A DNA stretch of 64,000 bases from Pseudonocardia sp. (GTDB taxonomy: Bacteria > Actinomycetota > Actinomycetes > Mycobacteriales > Pseudonocardiaceae): positions 28,247 to 92,246 of the forward strand of contig NZ_JAJCYB010000075.1 of the NCBI RefSeq assembly GCF_029263155.1. Reading direction: 5' to 3'. This document shows, piece after piece, positions 1-8,390 of the stretch. The translations under genes and the position numbers were made by a program. The first letter of the stretch is position 1; the number at the start of each line of letters is the position of its first letter. Under the pieces are notes generated by a model. It was not told the origin of the DNA, did no database searches, and saw nothing but the letters and a program-made list of their open reading frames with translations.

Positions 1-1
1 A

Positions 2-130
2 GCCACCACGATCCCGCTCGACGGCAGCCAGCCCGTGGAGCACGTGCTGATCTGGATCGTCGAGCTGAGCGGCGGCGGCGACGCCTTCTCCTCGGACATC
101 GGCGAGATCGAGTTCCGACGCGCGGGCTGA
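2..130 (+). CDS. C-terminal end of the protein upstream of sigM (partial)
   Basis: The window opens inside a reading frame that ends with TGA at 128-130; 42 residues are visible, including PVEHVLIWIVELS and SDIGEIEFRR. The position directly before sigM is where actinobacteria carry MurJ (MviN) or its extension with a pseudokinase and a discoidin-like outer domain, and the visible tail resembles the last strands of such a beta-sandwich. The identification rests mainly on gene order, so it is tentative. Confidence 0.45.
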   Translation, partial: ATTIPLDGSQPVEHVLIWIVELSGGGDAFSSDIGEIEFRRAG

Positions 131-196
131 GCCGGTCCTGCCCAGCCGTCCCCCACAGGATTTCTCGAACGCCCACGGACGGGCCGGGTACCGGCC

Positions 197-208
197 TACC
201 CTCCCGCC
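197..208 (+). promoter_or_regulatory. -10 element placing the sigM transcript start at its GTG
   Basis: TACCCT at 197-202 fits the actinobacterial TANNNT -10 hexamer and lies six bases before the sigM GTG at 209, so transcription would begin at the start codon (leaderless). No convincing -35, and no SigM-type GGAAC motif at the right distance, was seen. Confidence 0.45.
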
Positions 209-757
209 GTGCTCCCGCCCCGGACCGACGCCGAGCTGCTCTCGGCGCACCGGGCCGGGGACGCTACGGCCTTCGCCGAGCTGGTCGGGCGGCACGCCGA
301 TCGGATGTGGGGGGTGGCCGTGCGCACCCTGGGTGATGCCGACGACGCCGCGGACGCGGTGCAGGAGGCGCTGCTGGCCGCCCACCGCGCCGCCCACCGG
401 TTCCGGGGCGACTCGTCGGTGCGCACCTGGCTGCACCGGATCCTCGTCAACGCCTGCATCGACCGGATCCGTCACGAGCGCGCCCGACCCGCGGCCGCGC
501 CCTGGCCCCGGGGTGACGTCCCGGGCCGTCGGGACGTGGCCGGGGAGCTCGACACTCGGCTGGCCGTCGAGGACGCCCTCGCCGAGCTCCCCGCCCACCA
601 GCGGGTGGCGATCGTGCTCGTCGACGTGCAGGGTTTCGGCATGCACGAGGTGGCGCAGATCCTCGATCTCCCCGTCGGCACGGTGAAGAGCCGCTGCGCC
701 CGCGGCCGCACCCGGCTCGCCGGGCTGCTCGGCCACCTGCGGGAGGAGGGATGGTGA
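209..757 (+). CDS. sigM: ECF sigma factor SigM
   Basis: 182-residue ECF sigma factor. Sigma region 2 spans about residues 27-90 (HADRMWGVAVRTLGDADDAADAVQEA, then a WLHRILVNACIDRIR helix) and region 4 about 118-172, with the helix-turn-helix in MHEVAQILDLPVGTVKSR. It would direct RNA polymerase to envelope or oxidative-stress promoters. Identity as SigM comes from the order sigM, anti-sigma, trxB, trxA, cwlM, as in Mycobacterium (Rv3911-Rv3915). The GTG at 209 is chosen because a -10 lies six bases upstream and no Shine-Dalgarno sequence is present. The stop is 124 bp before the anti-sigma gene; that gap holds a short GC-rich tandem repeat at about 781-818. Confidence 0.85.
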   Translation: MLPPRTDAELLSAHRAGDATAFAELVGRHADRMWGVAVRTLGDADDAADAVQEALLAAHRAAHRFRGDSSVRTWLHRILVNACIDRIRHERARPAAAPWPRGDVPGRRDVAGELDTRLAVEDALAELPAHQRVAIVLVDVQGFGMHEVAQILDLPVGTVKSRCARGRTRLAGLLGHLREEGW

Positions 758-881
758 CGCCCCTGGGCTCGGCCGGCATCGGGCACCCCACCGCCGGGCG
801 CCCCACCGCCGGGCACCGGCGACCGGTGGAGGTTCCGGAGCAGGTGCGGGCGGCACCGCCGCACACCCGCGGGGGGCGGAC

Positions 882-1862
882 GTGACCGGGCCGGATCCCG
901 CGCTGCTCGCGGACCTCGACGCCGGCCTGCTGGACCCGGCCCGCGCCGAGGAGGTCCGGACGGCGGCGCTCGCCGACCCCCGGGCCGCAGCCGTGCTCGA
1001 CGCGCTGCGCGCGGCCCGCGCCGACCTGGCCGCGCTCCCGGCCCCACCCGTGCCGCCTGCGGTCCGCCTGCGCTGGCAGGCCGCCCTGGCCGTCGAGGCA
1101 GGCGTGCACGGCTCCCCGGGCGGCGCGGCCGCATCGGGTCGACCCGTATCCGGCACCACGCCCGCCGCCGGGGCCACTCGTCCGGCGAGCGGTTCCGCGG
1201 CGACCGGCCCCGCTGCCACCGCATCCGGTCCGGCCGCCCCGAATGGGTCGGCAGCGGGCGACGCAGCCTCCCCACGCCCCGCCGCGGCCGGCCCGGCCAC
1301 CCGCGCCCCCGGTAGTCCGGTGTCCGACCTCACGGCCGGACCGGTCGGGCCGCACGCCGCCCACCCGATATCCGGTCGCGCCGGGACCGGTGCCGTGCCA
1401 CCCCGTCAGGGCTCGGCGGCCCACCCCGGCAGGCCGACACACCAGCCTCCGCGGGGGCAGTCAACGCCGGGGCCCGACCGTCCCCGCGTTCCGCGATCGC
1501 TGCGCCGCCGGGCGACCGTCACGGCACTCGTGGCGGCGGCCGCGCTGGTCGTCGGCACGGTCGTCGCCACGGCCGGTGGCCGGGGGAGCGCGGTGGACGT
1601 GACGCGGGTGGAGCTGGCGACCGTCGCCCGGTCCACGATCGGCGTGTCCGAGCTGGGCGTCTACACCGACCCGGCGCGCCGGGCCGACTGCCTCGGCACC
1701 GCCGGCCACCCCGGAGCGTCGGTCCTGGGCGGCCGGCCGGTCCGGCTCGACGGATCCCCGGGCGTGCTGATGGTGCTCACGACGGGAGTTCTCGGCCGGT
1801 TCCGCGTGCTCGTCGTCGACGACACCTGCCGCACCCTGGCCGATGACGTCGTCGGCCGCTGA
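882..1862 (+). CDS. Putative anti-SigM membrane protein (RsmA-like)
   Basis: 326 residues in three parts: an Ala/Leu-rich helical N-terminal domain (1-75) that would bind SigM in the cytoplasm, a low-complexity Ala/Pro/Gly/Thr linker (about 85-205), and one transmembrane helix (about 211-231, VTALVAAAALVVGTVV) followed by an outer domain of about 95 residues with two cysteines (DCLG and DDTC). There is no HxxxCxxC zinc anti-sigma motif; the mycobacterial neighbour Rv3912 is also reported as SigM's antagonist at this position. The start GTG follows ggggcgga. Function is inferred from position and topology. The two outer cysteines next to thioredoxin genes could be redox-sensitive, but that is speculation. 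Confidence 0.7.
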   Translation: MTGPDPALLADLDAGLLDPARAEEVRTAALADPRAAAVLDALRAARADLAALPAPPVPPAVRLRWQAALAVEAGVHGSPGGAAASGRPVSGTTPAAGATRPASGSAATGPAATASGPAAPNGSAAGDAASPRPAAAGPATRAPGSPVSDLTAGPVGPHAAHPISGRAGTGAVPPRQGSAAHPGRPTHQPPRGQSTPGPDRPRVPRSLRRRATVTALVAAAALVVGTVVATAGGRGSAVDVTRVELATVARSTIGVSELGVYTDPARRADCLGTAGHPGASVLGGRPVRLDGSPGVLMVLTTGVLGRFRVLVVDDTCRTLADDVVGR

Positions 1863-1899
1863 GCCGGAACCGAGGTCACACCGCGGGCCGGTTCAGCGC

Positions 1900-1925
1900 G
1901 GAATGACCGACCCTGGGATCGTGTT
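1900..1925 (+). promoter_or_regulatory. SigR/SigH-type promoter of trxBA
   Basis: GGAAT at 1900-1904 and GTT at 1923-1925 are separated by exactly 18 bases, matching the SigR (Streptomyces) / SigH (Mycobacterium) consensus GGGAAT-N18-GTT apart from the first G. Streptomyces trxBA is a classic SigR target, so thiol-stress induction is expected. Confidence 0.65.
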
Positions 1926-1969
1926 GTACGCGTCGTAGCGCCGATGACACAGAACAGGACGGGGTAGCA

Positions 1970-2971
1970 GTGACCACCGACGAGGTGCACGAGCTGATCA
2001 TCATCGGCTCCGGACCGGCCGGCTACACGGCCGCGGTGTACGCGGCCCGCGCCCAGCTGGCCCCGCTGGTGTTCGAGGGCACCCAGTTCGGGGGCGCGCT
2101 GATGACCACCACCGAGGTGGAGAACTACCCCGGCTTCACCGACGGCATCATGGGCCCCGAACTCATGGAGCAGATGCGGGGCCAGGCCACCCGCTTCGGC
2201 GCCGACCTGCGCGCCGAGGACGTCGAGAAGGTCTCGCTGTCCGGCGAGGTCAAGACGGTCGAGGCGAACGGCGTCACCTACCGCGCCAAGGCGGTCATCC
2301 TCGCGATGGGCGCCGCCGCGCGCTACCTCGACGTGCCCGGCGAGCAGGAGCTGCTCGGCCGGGGCGTCAGCTCGTGCGCCACCTGTGACGGTTTCTTCTT
2401 CCGCGACCACGACATCACCGTGGTCGGCGGGGGCGACTCGGCGATGGAGGAGGCCACGTTCCTGACGCGGTTCGCGAAGTCGGTCACGATCGTGCACCGC
2501 CGCGAGGAGTTCCGCGCGTCGCGGATCATGCTCGAGCGCGCCCGGAACGACCCGAAGATGCGCTGGGCGCTCAACGCCGAGGTCGTCGCGGTGCAGGGCG
2601 AGGGCAGCGTCACGGGGCTGACGCTGCGCGACACCGTCACCGGTGAGGAGCGCACGCTCCCGGCCACCGCGATGTTCGTCGCGATCGGGCACGACCCCCG
2701 CAGTGAGCTCGTGAAGGGCCAGCTGGAGCTCGACGACGCCGGCTACGTCAAGGTGGCCGCGCCGAGCACGTACACCGCGATCCCGGGCGTGTTCGCCTGC
2801 GGCGATCTGGTCGACCACACCTACCGGCAGGCCGTCACCGCTGCCGGGTCGGGCTGTGCCGCCGCGATCGACGCCGAGCGCTGGCTCGCCGAGGGCGCGG
2901 TCACCACCGAGATGGCGGGCGGTGGCTACGGCCGGGCGTCCGAGCAGGTCGCCGCAGCCACCCACGGATAG
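1970..2971 (+). CDS. trxB: Thioredoxin reductase (NADPH)
   Basis: 333-residue FAD enzyme that passes electrons from NADPH to thioredoxin. Visible are the FAD-binding [16 protein letters not shown] (about residue 13), the redox-active CATC with cysteines 136 and 139, the NADPH-binding [10 protein letters not shown], and the C-terminal FAD motif [15 protein letters not shown]. Length is normal. The GTG start is preceded by a weak ggggtag; trxA follows after 32 bp, so the two are co-transcribed. The C-terminal tail after DAERWLAEG is slightly extended and low in complexity. A SigR-type promoter lies about 45 bp upstream. Confidence 0.97.
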   Translation: MTTDEVHELIIIGSGPAGYTAAVYAARAQLAPLVFEGTQFGGALMTTTEVENYPGFTDGIMGPELMEQMRGQATRFGADLRAEDVEKVSLSGEVKTVEANGVTYRAKAVILAMGAAARYLDVPGEQELLGRGVSSCATCDGFFFRDHDITVVGGGDSAMEEATFLTRFAKSVTIVHRREEFRASRIMLERARNDPKMRWALNAEVVAVQGEGSVTGLTLRDTVTGEERTLPATAMFVAIGHDPRSELVKGQLELDDAGYVKVAAPSTYTAIPGVFACGDLVDHTYRQAVTAAGSGCAAAIDAERWLAEGAVTTEMAGGGYGRASEQVAAATHG

Positions 2972-3003
2972 CCATCCACCCGAACCACGTGAAGGAGAAC
3001 GAC

Positions 3004-3333
3004 ATGGGCAACAACACCGTGGACGTCACCGACGCCACCTTCGACGCCGACGTCCTGAAGAGCAGCAAGACCGTCGTCGTCGACTTCTGGGCCACCTGGT
3101 GCGGCCCGTGCAAGATGGTCGCGCCGGTGCTCGACGAGATCGCGGGGGAGAACGCCGAGAAGCTCACCGTGGCCAAGCTCGACATCGACGCCAACCCGGA
3201 GACCGCGCGCAACTTCCAGGTGATGTCGATCCCGACGATGATCGTGTTCCAGGACGGCAAGCCCGTGAAGCAGATCGTCGGTGCCAAGCCGAAGGCCGCG
3301 CTGCTGTCCGACCTGGCCGACTACCTGGGCTGA
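3004..3333 (+). CDS. trxA: Thioredoxin
   Basis: 109-residue thioredoxin with the WCGPC active site at residues 32-36 and the cis-proline loop SIPT. It reduces disulfides of cytosolic proteins and is recycled by TrxB. The ATG at 3004 is preferred over the upstream in-frame GTG at 2989 because the aaggaga ribosome site lies between them, nine bases before the ATG. Second gene of the trxBA operon; a strong intrinsic terminator follows 17 bp downstream. Confidence 0.96.
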   Translation: MGNNTVDVTDATFDADVLKSSKTVVVDFWATWCGPCKMVAPVLDEIAGENAEKLTVAKLDIDANPETARNFQVMSIPTMIVFQDGKPVKQIVGAKPKAALLSDLADYLG

Positions 3334-3350
3334 TCCCACCGCTCGGACCC

Positions 3351-3390
3351 GACGTGCCCCGCTCCGCTCCGGAACGGGGCACGTCCTTTT
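3351..3390 (+). terminator. Intrinsic terminator after trxA
   Basis: A 16-bp stem with one mismatch (3351-3366 against 3370-3385) and a 3-base loop is followed by four T residues at 3387-3390. U-tailed terminators stand out in such GC-rich DNA. Confidence 0.85.
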
Positions 3391-3507
3391 ATCACGACTC
3401 GGACACGCCGGTGGGCGGGCCGCTGTCGGATGCCGTACGGACGGCAAGGCACAATGGGCACCCGTCCGCCCGACCGGGTGGTGTCGGCGACACCGAGCGA
3501 GGAGTGC

Positions 3508-4665
3508 ATGCAGCTGCTGCGCCGAGGTGACAGTGGTCGGGCCGTGGTCGAGATCCGGACCGCGCTGCGACAGTTCGGGCTGCTGCCACCGACCACACCC
3601 GGAATCGCCGAGGACCACTTCGACGACGTCGTGGAGGAGGCCGTCCGCGCGTTCCAGCAGCGGCGCGGACTCATCACCGACGGGATCGTGGGCACGGCCA
3701 CCCGCAGGGCGATGAGCGAGGCCAGGTGGACACTCGGTGACCGCATGCTCGCATTGATGATCTCCGCGCCGATGAGCGGCGACGACGTCACGATGCTGCA
3801 GGAGCGGCTGCTCGAGCTCGGCTTCGATCCCGGACGCCCGGGCGGTGTGTTCGACGAGCGCACGGAAGCCGCGCTGCGCAGGTTCCAGCGCGAGTACGGT
3901 CTCGTCGCCGACGGCATGTGCGGGCCGGCCACGCTGCGCTCGTTGCGGCAGCTGGGCCGCAAGGTCACCGGTGGCCGGCCCCACCTGCTGCGGGAGCAGG
4001 AGCTGCTACGCCAGGCGGGGCCGCGGATGCGTGGCAAGCGGATCGTCATCGATCCGGGCCATGGCGGCCTCGACCGCGGCGTGTCCGTCAACGGCATCCA
4101 CGAGTGCGACCTCATGTGGGATCTCGCCCGGCGGGTCGTCGGCCGGATGTCGGCCACGGGCATGGAGGCCATGCTGTCGCGGCGGGAGGACACCAATCCG
4201 CCCGAGGCCGAGCGCGCCGCGTTCGCCAACGACGCCGGCGCCGACCTCGTGCTGTCCCTGCACACCGACGCCAACCGCAGCATGCACGCCCAGGGCCTGG
4301 CCACGTTCCACTTCGGCAACGGTTCCGGATCCACGTCCACGGTCGGCGAGGCCCTCGCCGGGCTGATCCAGCGCGAACTGCTCACCCGCACGGCGATGGT
4401 CGACTGCCGGACGCAGTCCCGCACCTGGGAGCTGCTGCGGCTGACCCGCATGCCGGCCGTGCGCGTCGAGGTCGGGTACCTCACCAACATGGGCGACAAG
4501 CGCAAGCTCCTCGACCCCGGCTTCCGCGACGTCGTGGCCGAGGGCGTGCTCGTCGCCGTCAAGCGCCTGTACCTGCTCGGTCAGGACGACCAGCCGACCG
4601 GCACGTTCACCTTCTCCGACGTTCTCGCACGAGAACTGGAGCGAGGCGGGGCGCAGGCGATCTGA
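3508..4665 (+). CDS. cwlM: CwlM-type N-acetylmuramoyl-L-alanine amidase-like protein
   Basis: 385 residues: two peptidoglycan-binding domains (about 3-70, ending in GLITDGIVGTATRRAM, and 90-150, ending in GLVADGMCGPATLRSL) and an Amidase_3 domain (about 172-365). The zinc-ligand positions all look intact: H in DPGHGG, E in HECDL, H in LSLHTDA, and a late E in VEVGYLTN. There is no signal peptide. In mycobacteria CwlM is a cytoplasmic protein phosphorylated by PknB that activates MurA rather than a secreted hydrolase; gene order and the missing signal peptide support that role here. The ATG at 3508 follows gaggag; a longer frame from 3430 lacks such a site. A CACAAT -10 candidate lies at 3449. 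Confidence 0.85.
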   Translation: MQLLRRGDSGRAVVEIRTALRQFGLLPPTTPGIAEDHFDDVVEEAVRAFQQRRGLITDGIVGTATRRAMSEARWTLGDRMLALMISAPMSGDDVTMLQERLLELGFDPGRPGGVFDERTEAALRRFQREYGLVADGMCGPATLRSLRQLGRKVTGGRPHLLREQELLRQAGPRMRGKRIVIDPGHGGLDRGVSVNGIHECDLMWDLARRVVGRMSATGMEAMLSRREDTNPPEAERAAFANDAGADLVLSLHTDANRSMHAQGLATFHFGNGSGSTSTVGEALAGLIQRELLTRTAMVDCRTQSRTWELLRLTRMPAVRVEVGYLTNMGDKRKLLDPGFRDVVAEGVLVAVKRLYLLGQDDQPTGTFTFSDVLARELERGGAQAI

Positions 4666-4696
4666 GATCATGTCCCCGGCCCCTCACCTGGGGATA

Positions 4697-4741
4697 CTCC
4701 CGAGAGTTCGGGAGGAACGATCTCAGGGCGCCCTCAGATCG
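4697..4741. terminator. Hairpins between convergent cwlM and GNAT gene
   Basis: Two stem-loops lie between the converging genes: a perfect 7-bp stem (4697-4703 with 4708-4714) and a near-palindrome at 4718-4741 with one central C/C mismatch pair. They probably terminate transcription in both directions. Confidence 0.5.
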
Positions 4742-4755
4742 CCGCTGCGTGCCGA

Positions 4756-5403
4756 TCAGGATCCGGCAGGAACACGGTGCTCGACCGGTGCCGCGCCCTG
4801 CATCGGAATGGTGATCGAGCCGAGCAGTTGCTCGAGCGCTGCCTCGACGTCTTCCTTCCACGTCATCGCGGACCGCAGCTCCATCCGCAACCGCGGTGTG
4901 CGGGGATGCGGGCGCACCGTCTTGAACCCGACGCTGCGGAGGAAATCGACCGGGATGACACAACCGGGTTCGGTGCCGGGCCGGGCGTCACCGAACGCCT
5001 CGATGGCCTTGACCCCGCGACGGGTGAGGTCACGGACGACGGCCTGGGCGAGCATCCGTCCCAAACCCTCCCCGGCGAACTCGGGCATGATCTGCATCGT
5101 CGTGAGGAGCACCGCGTCGGCGCTGACCGGTCCGGTGGGCATCTCGGCGGACCGGGGTACGGCCGAGGGCGGAGCGTAGATCACGTAGCCCGCCGGGGTG
5201 CCGTTGACGTGGACGATGCGCCCGCACGACCCCCACTCGAGCAGGATCTCCGATACCCAGGCTTCCTTCTCCAGCTCCACCGAGCCGAAATCGACGGCCT
5301 GCTCACCGAGGGTCTCGGACAGCTCCCAGAAGACACATCGGCGACACCTTTTGGGAAGGTCGTCCAGATTGTCCAGTGTGATGGGAGCAACGTGCCAGGA
5401 CAC
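4756..5403 (-). CDS. GNAT-like protein of the oriC region (Rv3916c type)
   Basis: 215-residue protein with a GNAT-like core: the acetyl-CoA loop is in MQIMPEFAGEGLGRMLAQAVV (QxxGxG-like) and a C-terminal IPVDFLRSVGFKTVRPHPRTPRLRMEL strand matches the usual final fold. The N-terminus has CRRCVFWE, a CxxC that may bind metal. The family sits between cwlM and parB in many actinobacteria, but its substrate is not known to me. The GTG start at 5403 is chosen because cggagg lies six bases upstream; the open frame extends to 5508 without a better site. Divergent from the aminotransferase gene; a TATCGT -10 candidate lies at 5453-5458 on the minus strand. Confidence 0.75.
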   Translation of the reverse strand: MSWHVAPITLDNLDDLPKRCRRCVFWELSETLGEQAVDFGSVELEKEAWVSEILLEWGSCGRIVHVNGTPAGYVIYAPPSAVPRSAEMPTGPVSADAVLLTTMQIMPEFAGEGLGRMLAQAVVRDLTRRGVKAIEAFGDARPGTEPGCVIPVDFLRSVGFKTVRPHPRTPRLRMELRSAMTWKEDVEAALEQLLGSITIPMQGAAPVEHRVPAGS

Positions 5404-5679
5404 GACAAACCTCCGGCAGGCCCCGCCGCCGCCCGGTGCGCCGACCGTTCCGACGATAGATCGATCCAGCCCGACGCGGTACCCCGCGTGCTGCGACCGG
5501 CGTCTCACCGACGACGAAGGGCCGAGGGATAGCCCGACCGGGTGGTGACCGGCCTGCCTCGGACCGCTGTGCCGCGGTCGAATCGCCGGCGCGGTGTGAC
5601 CAGCGGGCCTGCCCGCGCACCGGTCCGGGGCCGCGGCCGGAAGTTACACTCGATCGGATCCCGCCACCCTGGAGGACCC

Positions 5680-6999
5680 GTGTCCGATCCGCTGCCCATC
5701 CCGCTCACGTCCGACGTCCCGGTCGAGCGGTTCGCAGCACGCACGGCGGGAATGACGGCCTCGGAGATCCGGGCACTGTTCGCGGTCGCCAGCCGGCCCG
5801 AGGTCGTCTCGCTCGCCGGCGGGATGCCGAACATCGCCGCGCTCCCGCTCGACGCGCTGTCGGTCGAGGTCGCCGACCTGGTCGCCCGCGACGGACAGGT
5901 CGCGCTGCAGTACGGCTCGGCCCAGGGCGTGCCCGCGCTGCGGGAGCAGATCTGCGAGGTGATGGCGCTCGAGGGCATCGACGCCGAGCCCGACGACGTC
6001 GTGGTGACCGTCGGCTCGCAGATGGCGCTCGATCTCGTCACCCGCATCTACTGCGACCCCGGCGACGTGGTGATCGCCGAGGGGCCGTCCTACGTCGGCG
6101 CGCTGGGCAGCTTCGCCGCCTACCAGGCTCGCGTCGTCCACGTCGCGATGGACGAGCACGGCCTGGTCCCGGAGCTCCTCCGATCGGCGTTGCACACCCT
6201 GGCGCAGCGGGCGATCACCCCGAAGTTCCTCTACACGATCCCCAACTTCCACAACCCGGCCGGTGTCACCCTCGCCGTGGAGCGGCGATCCGAGGTGCTC
6301 GCGATCTGCGCCGAGTTCGGCGTGGCGGTCGTGGAGGACAACCCCTACGGGCTCCTCGGCTTCAGCGGCACGATCTATCCGGCGCTGCGCTCCCTCGACC
6401 GCGACGTCGTGTATCTCGGCTCGTTCTCCAAGACCTTCGCCTCCGGCCTCCGGGTCGGGTGGGCGCTGGTGCCGCCCCAGGTGCGCGACCGGCTCGTGCT
6501 GGCCGCCGAGTCCGCCACCCTCTGCCCGCCGTCGTTCAACCAGCTCCTCGTCTCGCGCTACCTCGCCGCGCACGACTGGCGCAGCCAGGTCAAGACCTAC
6601 ACCGAGGCCTACCGCGACCGTCGCGACGCGATGCTCCGCGCACTGGAGGCCTACCTGCCCGAGGGCTGCACCTGGAACGTGCCCGACGGCGGCTTCTACG
6701 TCTGGCTGACCGTCCCGGAGGGTGTCGACACGAAGGCGATGTTGCCGCGCGCCGTCACCGCACGGGTGGCGTACGCGTCCGGTACCGGCTTCTACGCCGA
6801 CGGTTTCGGGAGCCGGCAGTTGCGGCTCTCCTACTGCTACCCCACACCGGAGCGCATCACCGAGGGCGTGCGTCGTCTCGCCGCGGTATTGGAGGCCGAG
6901 CTCGACGTGATGCGGACCTTCGGCACCCCCGCTCGACTCCCGGCCACCCCGCCTGTGGCACGCAACGGCCCGCAGGCGCCTTCACCGCACACGCCGTAG
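5680..6999 (+). CDS. PLP-dependent aminotransferase (class I/II, MocR/LysN-like fold)
   Basis: 439-residue fold-type I aminotransferase. The PLP lysine is K251 in GSFSKTFASGLRVGW; NFHNPAGVTL, EDNPYGLLGF and GGFYVWLTVP are further signatures of the 2-aminoadipate/valine-pyruvate aminotransferase subgroup. There is no GntR DNA-binding domain in front, so it is an enzyme rather than a MocR regulator. An amino acid would donate its amino group to 2-oxoglutarate; the substrate cannot be read from sequence. The GTG at 5680 has ggagga six bases upstream. This gene lies at the same place in other actinobacterial oriC regions. The last 30 residues are a Pro/Ala tail. Confidence 0.85.
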   Translation: MSDPLPIPLTSDVPVERFAARTAGMTASEIRALFAVASRPEVVSLAGGMPNIAALPLDALSVEVADLVARDGQVALQYGSAQGVPALREQICEVMALEGIDAEPDDVVVTVGSQMALDLVTRIYCDPGDVVIAEGPSYVGALGSFAAYQARVVHVAMDEHGLVPELLRSALHTLAQRAITPKFLYTIPNFHNPAGVTLAVERRSEVLAICAEFGVAVVEDNPYGLLGFSGTIYPALRSLDRDVVYLGSFSKTFASGLRVGWALVPPQVRDRLVLAAESATLCPPSFNQLLVSRYLAAHDWRSQVKTYTEAYRDRRDAMLRALEAYLPEGCTWNVPDGGFYVWLTVPEGVDTKAMLPRAVTARVAYASGTGFYADGFGSRQLRLSYCYPTPERITEGVRRLAAVLEAELDVMRTFGTPARLPATPPVARNGPQAPSPHTP

Positions 7000-7013
7000 T
7001 CAGCAGGCGGCCT

Positions 7014-7029
7014 GGTTTCACGTGAAACC
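7014..7029. promoter_or_regulatory. parS site 1
   Basis: Perfect 14-bp core GTTTCACGTGAAAC at 7015-7028, the bacterial ParB-binding palindrome; only the outermost bases differ from TGTTTCACGTGAAACA. Confidence 0.92.
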
Positions 7030-7061
7030 GACGACCCTGCCCGGCGGGGGTCCGGCAGCGA

Positions 7062-7077
7062 TGTTCCACGTGAGACA
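7062..7077. promoter_or_regulatory. parS-like site 2 (degenerate)
   Basis: TGTTCCACGTGAGACA keeps the CACGTG centre and both outer ends of the parS consensus, with two mismatches. It lies between two strong sites. Confidence 0.65.
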
Positions 7078-7110
7078 ACGCTGAGATCCGTGCTCGCCAC
7101 GAGGTGGCCG

Positions 7111-7126
7111 TGTTTCACGTGAAACC
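7111..7126. promoter_or_regulatory. parS site 3
   Basis: TGTTTCACGTGAAACC matches the 16-bp parS consensus at 15 positions. With sites 1 and 2 it forms a 113-bp ParB-loading cluster in the 408-bp gap before the ddl-like gene. Nothing else clear was seen in that gap. Confidence 0.92.
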
Positions 7127-7395
7127 GTCCGGGTCCCCCTCGACCGCGCACGTCCGGGGGGTGGTATCGGGGCCGCCGGATGGGGAGGGCACGGAACCGG
7201 CCGAAGACGACGTGCGGACAGCTCGCTCACCCTCGCCGCCGCGACGCTGACACCGTCACCGGAGTCCTGGGTTCGCGCACCGGGGGCGCCGTGGCGCCGG
7301 CACGGCCACGCCGATGACCATCGGGATCGACGTGCAGCCCTCCCGGACCGGCCGCGCATCGCCGCCCGGCGCGGAGCGACCCCGGCGCCGTGGCG

Positions 7396-7407
7396 CAGAA
7401 TGCCGCA
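7396..7407 (+). promoter_or_regulatory. -10 element for a leaderless ddl-like transcript
   Basis: CAGAAT at 7396-7401 lies exactly six bases before the GTG at 7408. No -35 is clear and there is no Shine-Dalgarno sequence. Confidence 0.4.
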
Positions 7408-8373
7408 GTGACGTCGACAGCACCGACCCCGTTGACCGTGGCCGTCCTTGCCGGTGGCCTCTCGCACGAGCGTGAGGTGTCACTGCGATCAGGCCGCCGC
7501 CTCGCCACCGCACTGCGCTCGACCGGGCTGGCGGTCGTCGAGTGGGACGCCGATTCGCGACTGCTGACCCGTCTGCGTACCGAGCGCCCGGATGCCGTCG
7601 TCATCGCGCTGCACGGGGGTGAGGGGGAGAACGGATCGGTGCAGTCGGTACTGGACCTGCTCGACATTCCCTTCGTCGGCACCGCCGCATCGGCGTGCCG
7701 ACGGGCATGGGACAAGCCCACGGTGAAGGCGGAACTCCAACGCGCCGGCCTGAGCACTCCCGAGTGGGTCGCGCTCCCGCACACGACGTTCCGCGAGTTC
7801 GGGGCACAGGCCGTGCTGGATGCGATGGTGGTGCGACTCGGACTGCCGCTGATGGTGAAACCGGACCAGGGCGGTTCCGCTCTGGGCGCGCAGATGGTGG
7901 CGACGGCCGCCGATCTCCCCGGGGCGATGGTCAGCTGTCTGGCCTACGCCGACACGGTCCTCGCCGAGCGCTACGTGACCGGTACGGAGGTGGCGATCTC
8001 CGTCGTCGACGAGGGGGAGGGGCCGCGGGCGCTCCCGCCGGTCGAGGTGGTCGCCGCCGGTGGGATCTATGACTACACGGCGCGGTACACGCCCGGAGCC
8101 ACCTCCTTCCACTGCCCGGCCCGGCTCGACGCCCCGACGGTCGCCGCTCTCGAGAAGGCCGCGCTGCGCAGCCACGAGCTCCTGGGCCTGCGTGACGTGT
8201 CCCGGACCGACGCCGTCGTCGACATCGACGGGCGGGTCCAGATCCTGGAGGTCAACGTGTCTCCGGGGCTGACCGAGACCTCGCTCCTGCCGACCGCGGT
8301 CGCGGCGGCCGGGATCGACCTGGGCACCCTCTATGCCTCGCTCGTGCACCGCGCGGTGCAACGCGGGCGCTGA
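7408..8373 (+). CDS. D-alanine--D-alanine ligase-like ATP-grasp enzyme
   Basis: 321 residues. The N-terminal fold starts VAVLAGGLSHEREVSLRSG, the Ddl signature, with a conserved E/S pair for the first D-Ala. The ATP-grasp core has LMVKPDQGGSALG, VLAERYVTGTEVAISV, and the metal-binding end VQILEVNVSPGLTETS, typical of Ddl (NxNPGxT variant). It would join two D-alanines for peptidoglycan. Main ddl genes usually lie near murC/leuCD, so this oriC copy may be a second ligase or have another substrate. The GTG at 7408 is favoured over GTG 7390 by the -10 spaced for leaderless transcription. Confidence 0.8.
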   Translation: MTSTAPTPLTVAVLAGGLSHEREVSLRSGRRLATALRSTGLAVVEWDADSRLLTRLRTERPDAVVIALHGGEGENGSVQSVLDLLDIPFVGTAASACRRAWDKPTVKAELQRAGLSTPEWVALPHTTFREFGAQAVLDAMVVRLGLPLMVKPDQGGSALGAQMVATAADLPGAMVSCLAYADTVLAERYVTGTEVAISVVDEGEGPRALPPVEVVAAGGIYDYTARYTPGATSFHCPARLDAPTVAALEKAALRSHELLGLRDVSRTDAVVDIDGRVQILEVNVSPGLTETSLLPTAVAAAGIDLGTLYASLVHRAVQRGR

Positions 8374-8390
8374 CCGCCTGCCCTTGTTCC

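Noticed and set aside
1866..1893. GGAAC ... GTT as an alternative ECF promoter before trxB
   Set aside because: Spacing is 20 bases, outside the usual range; the GGAAT-N18-GTT pair is a better match.
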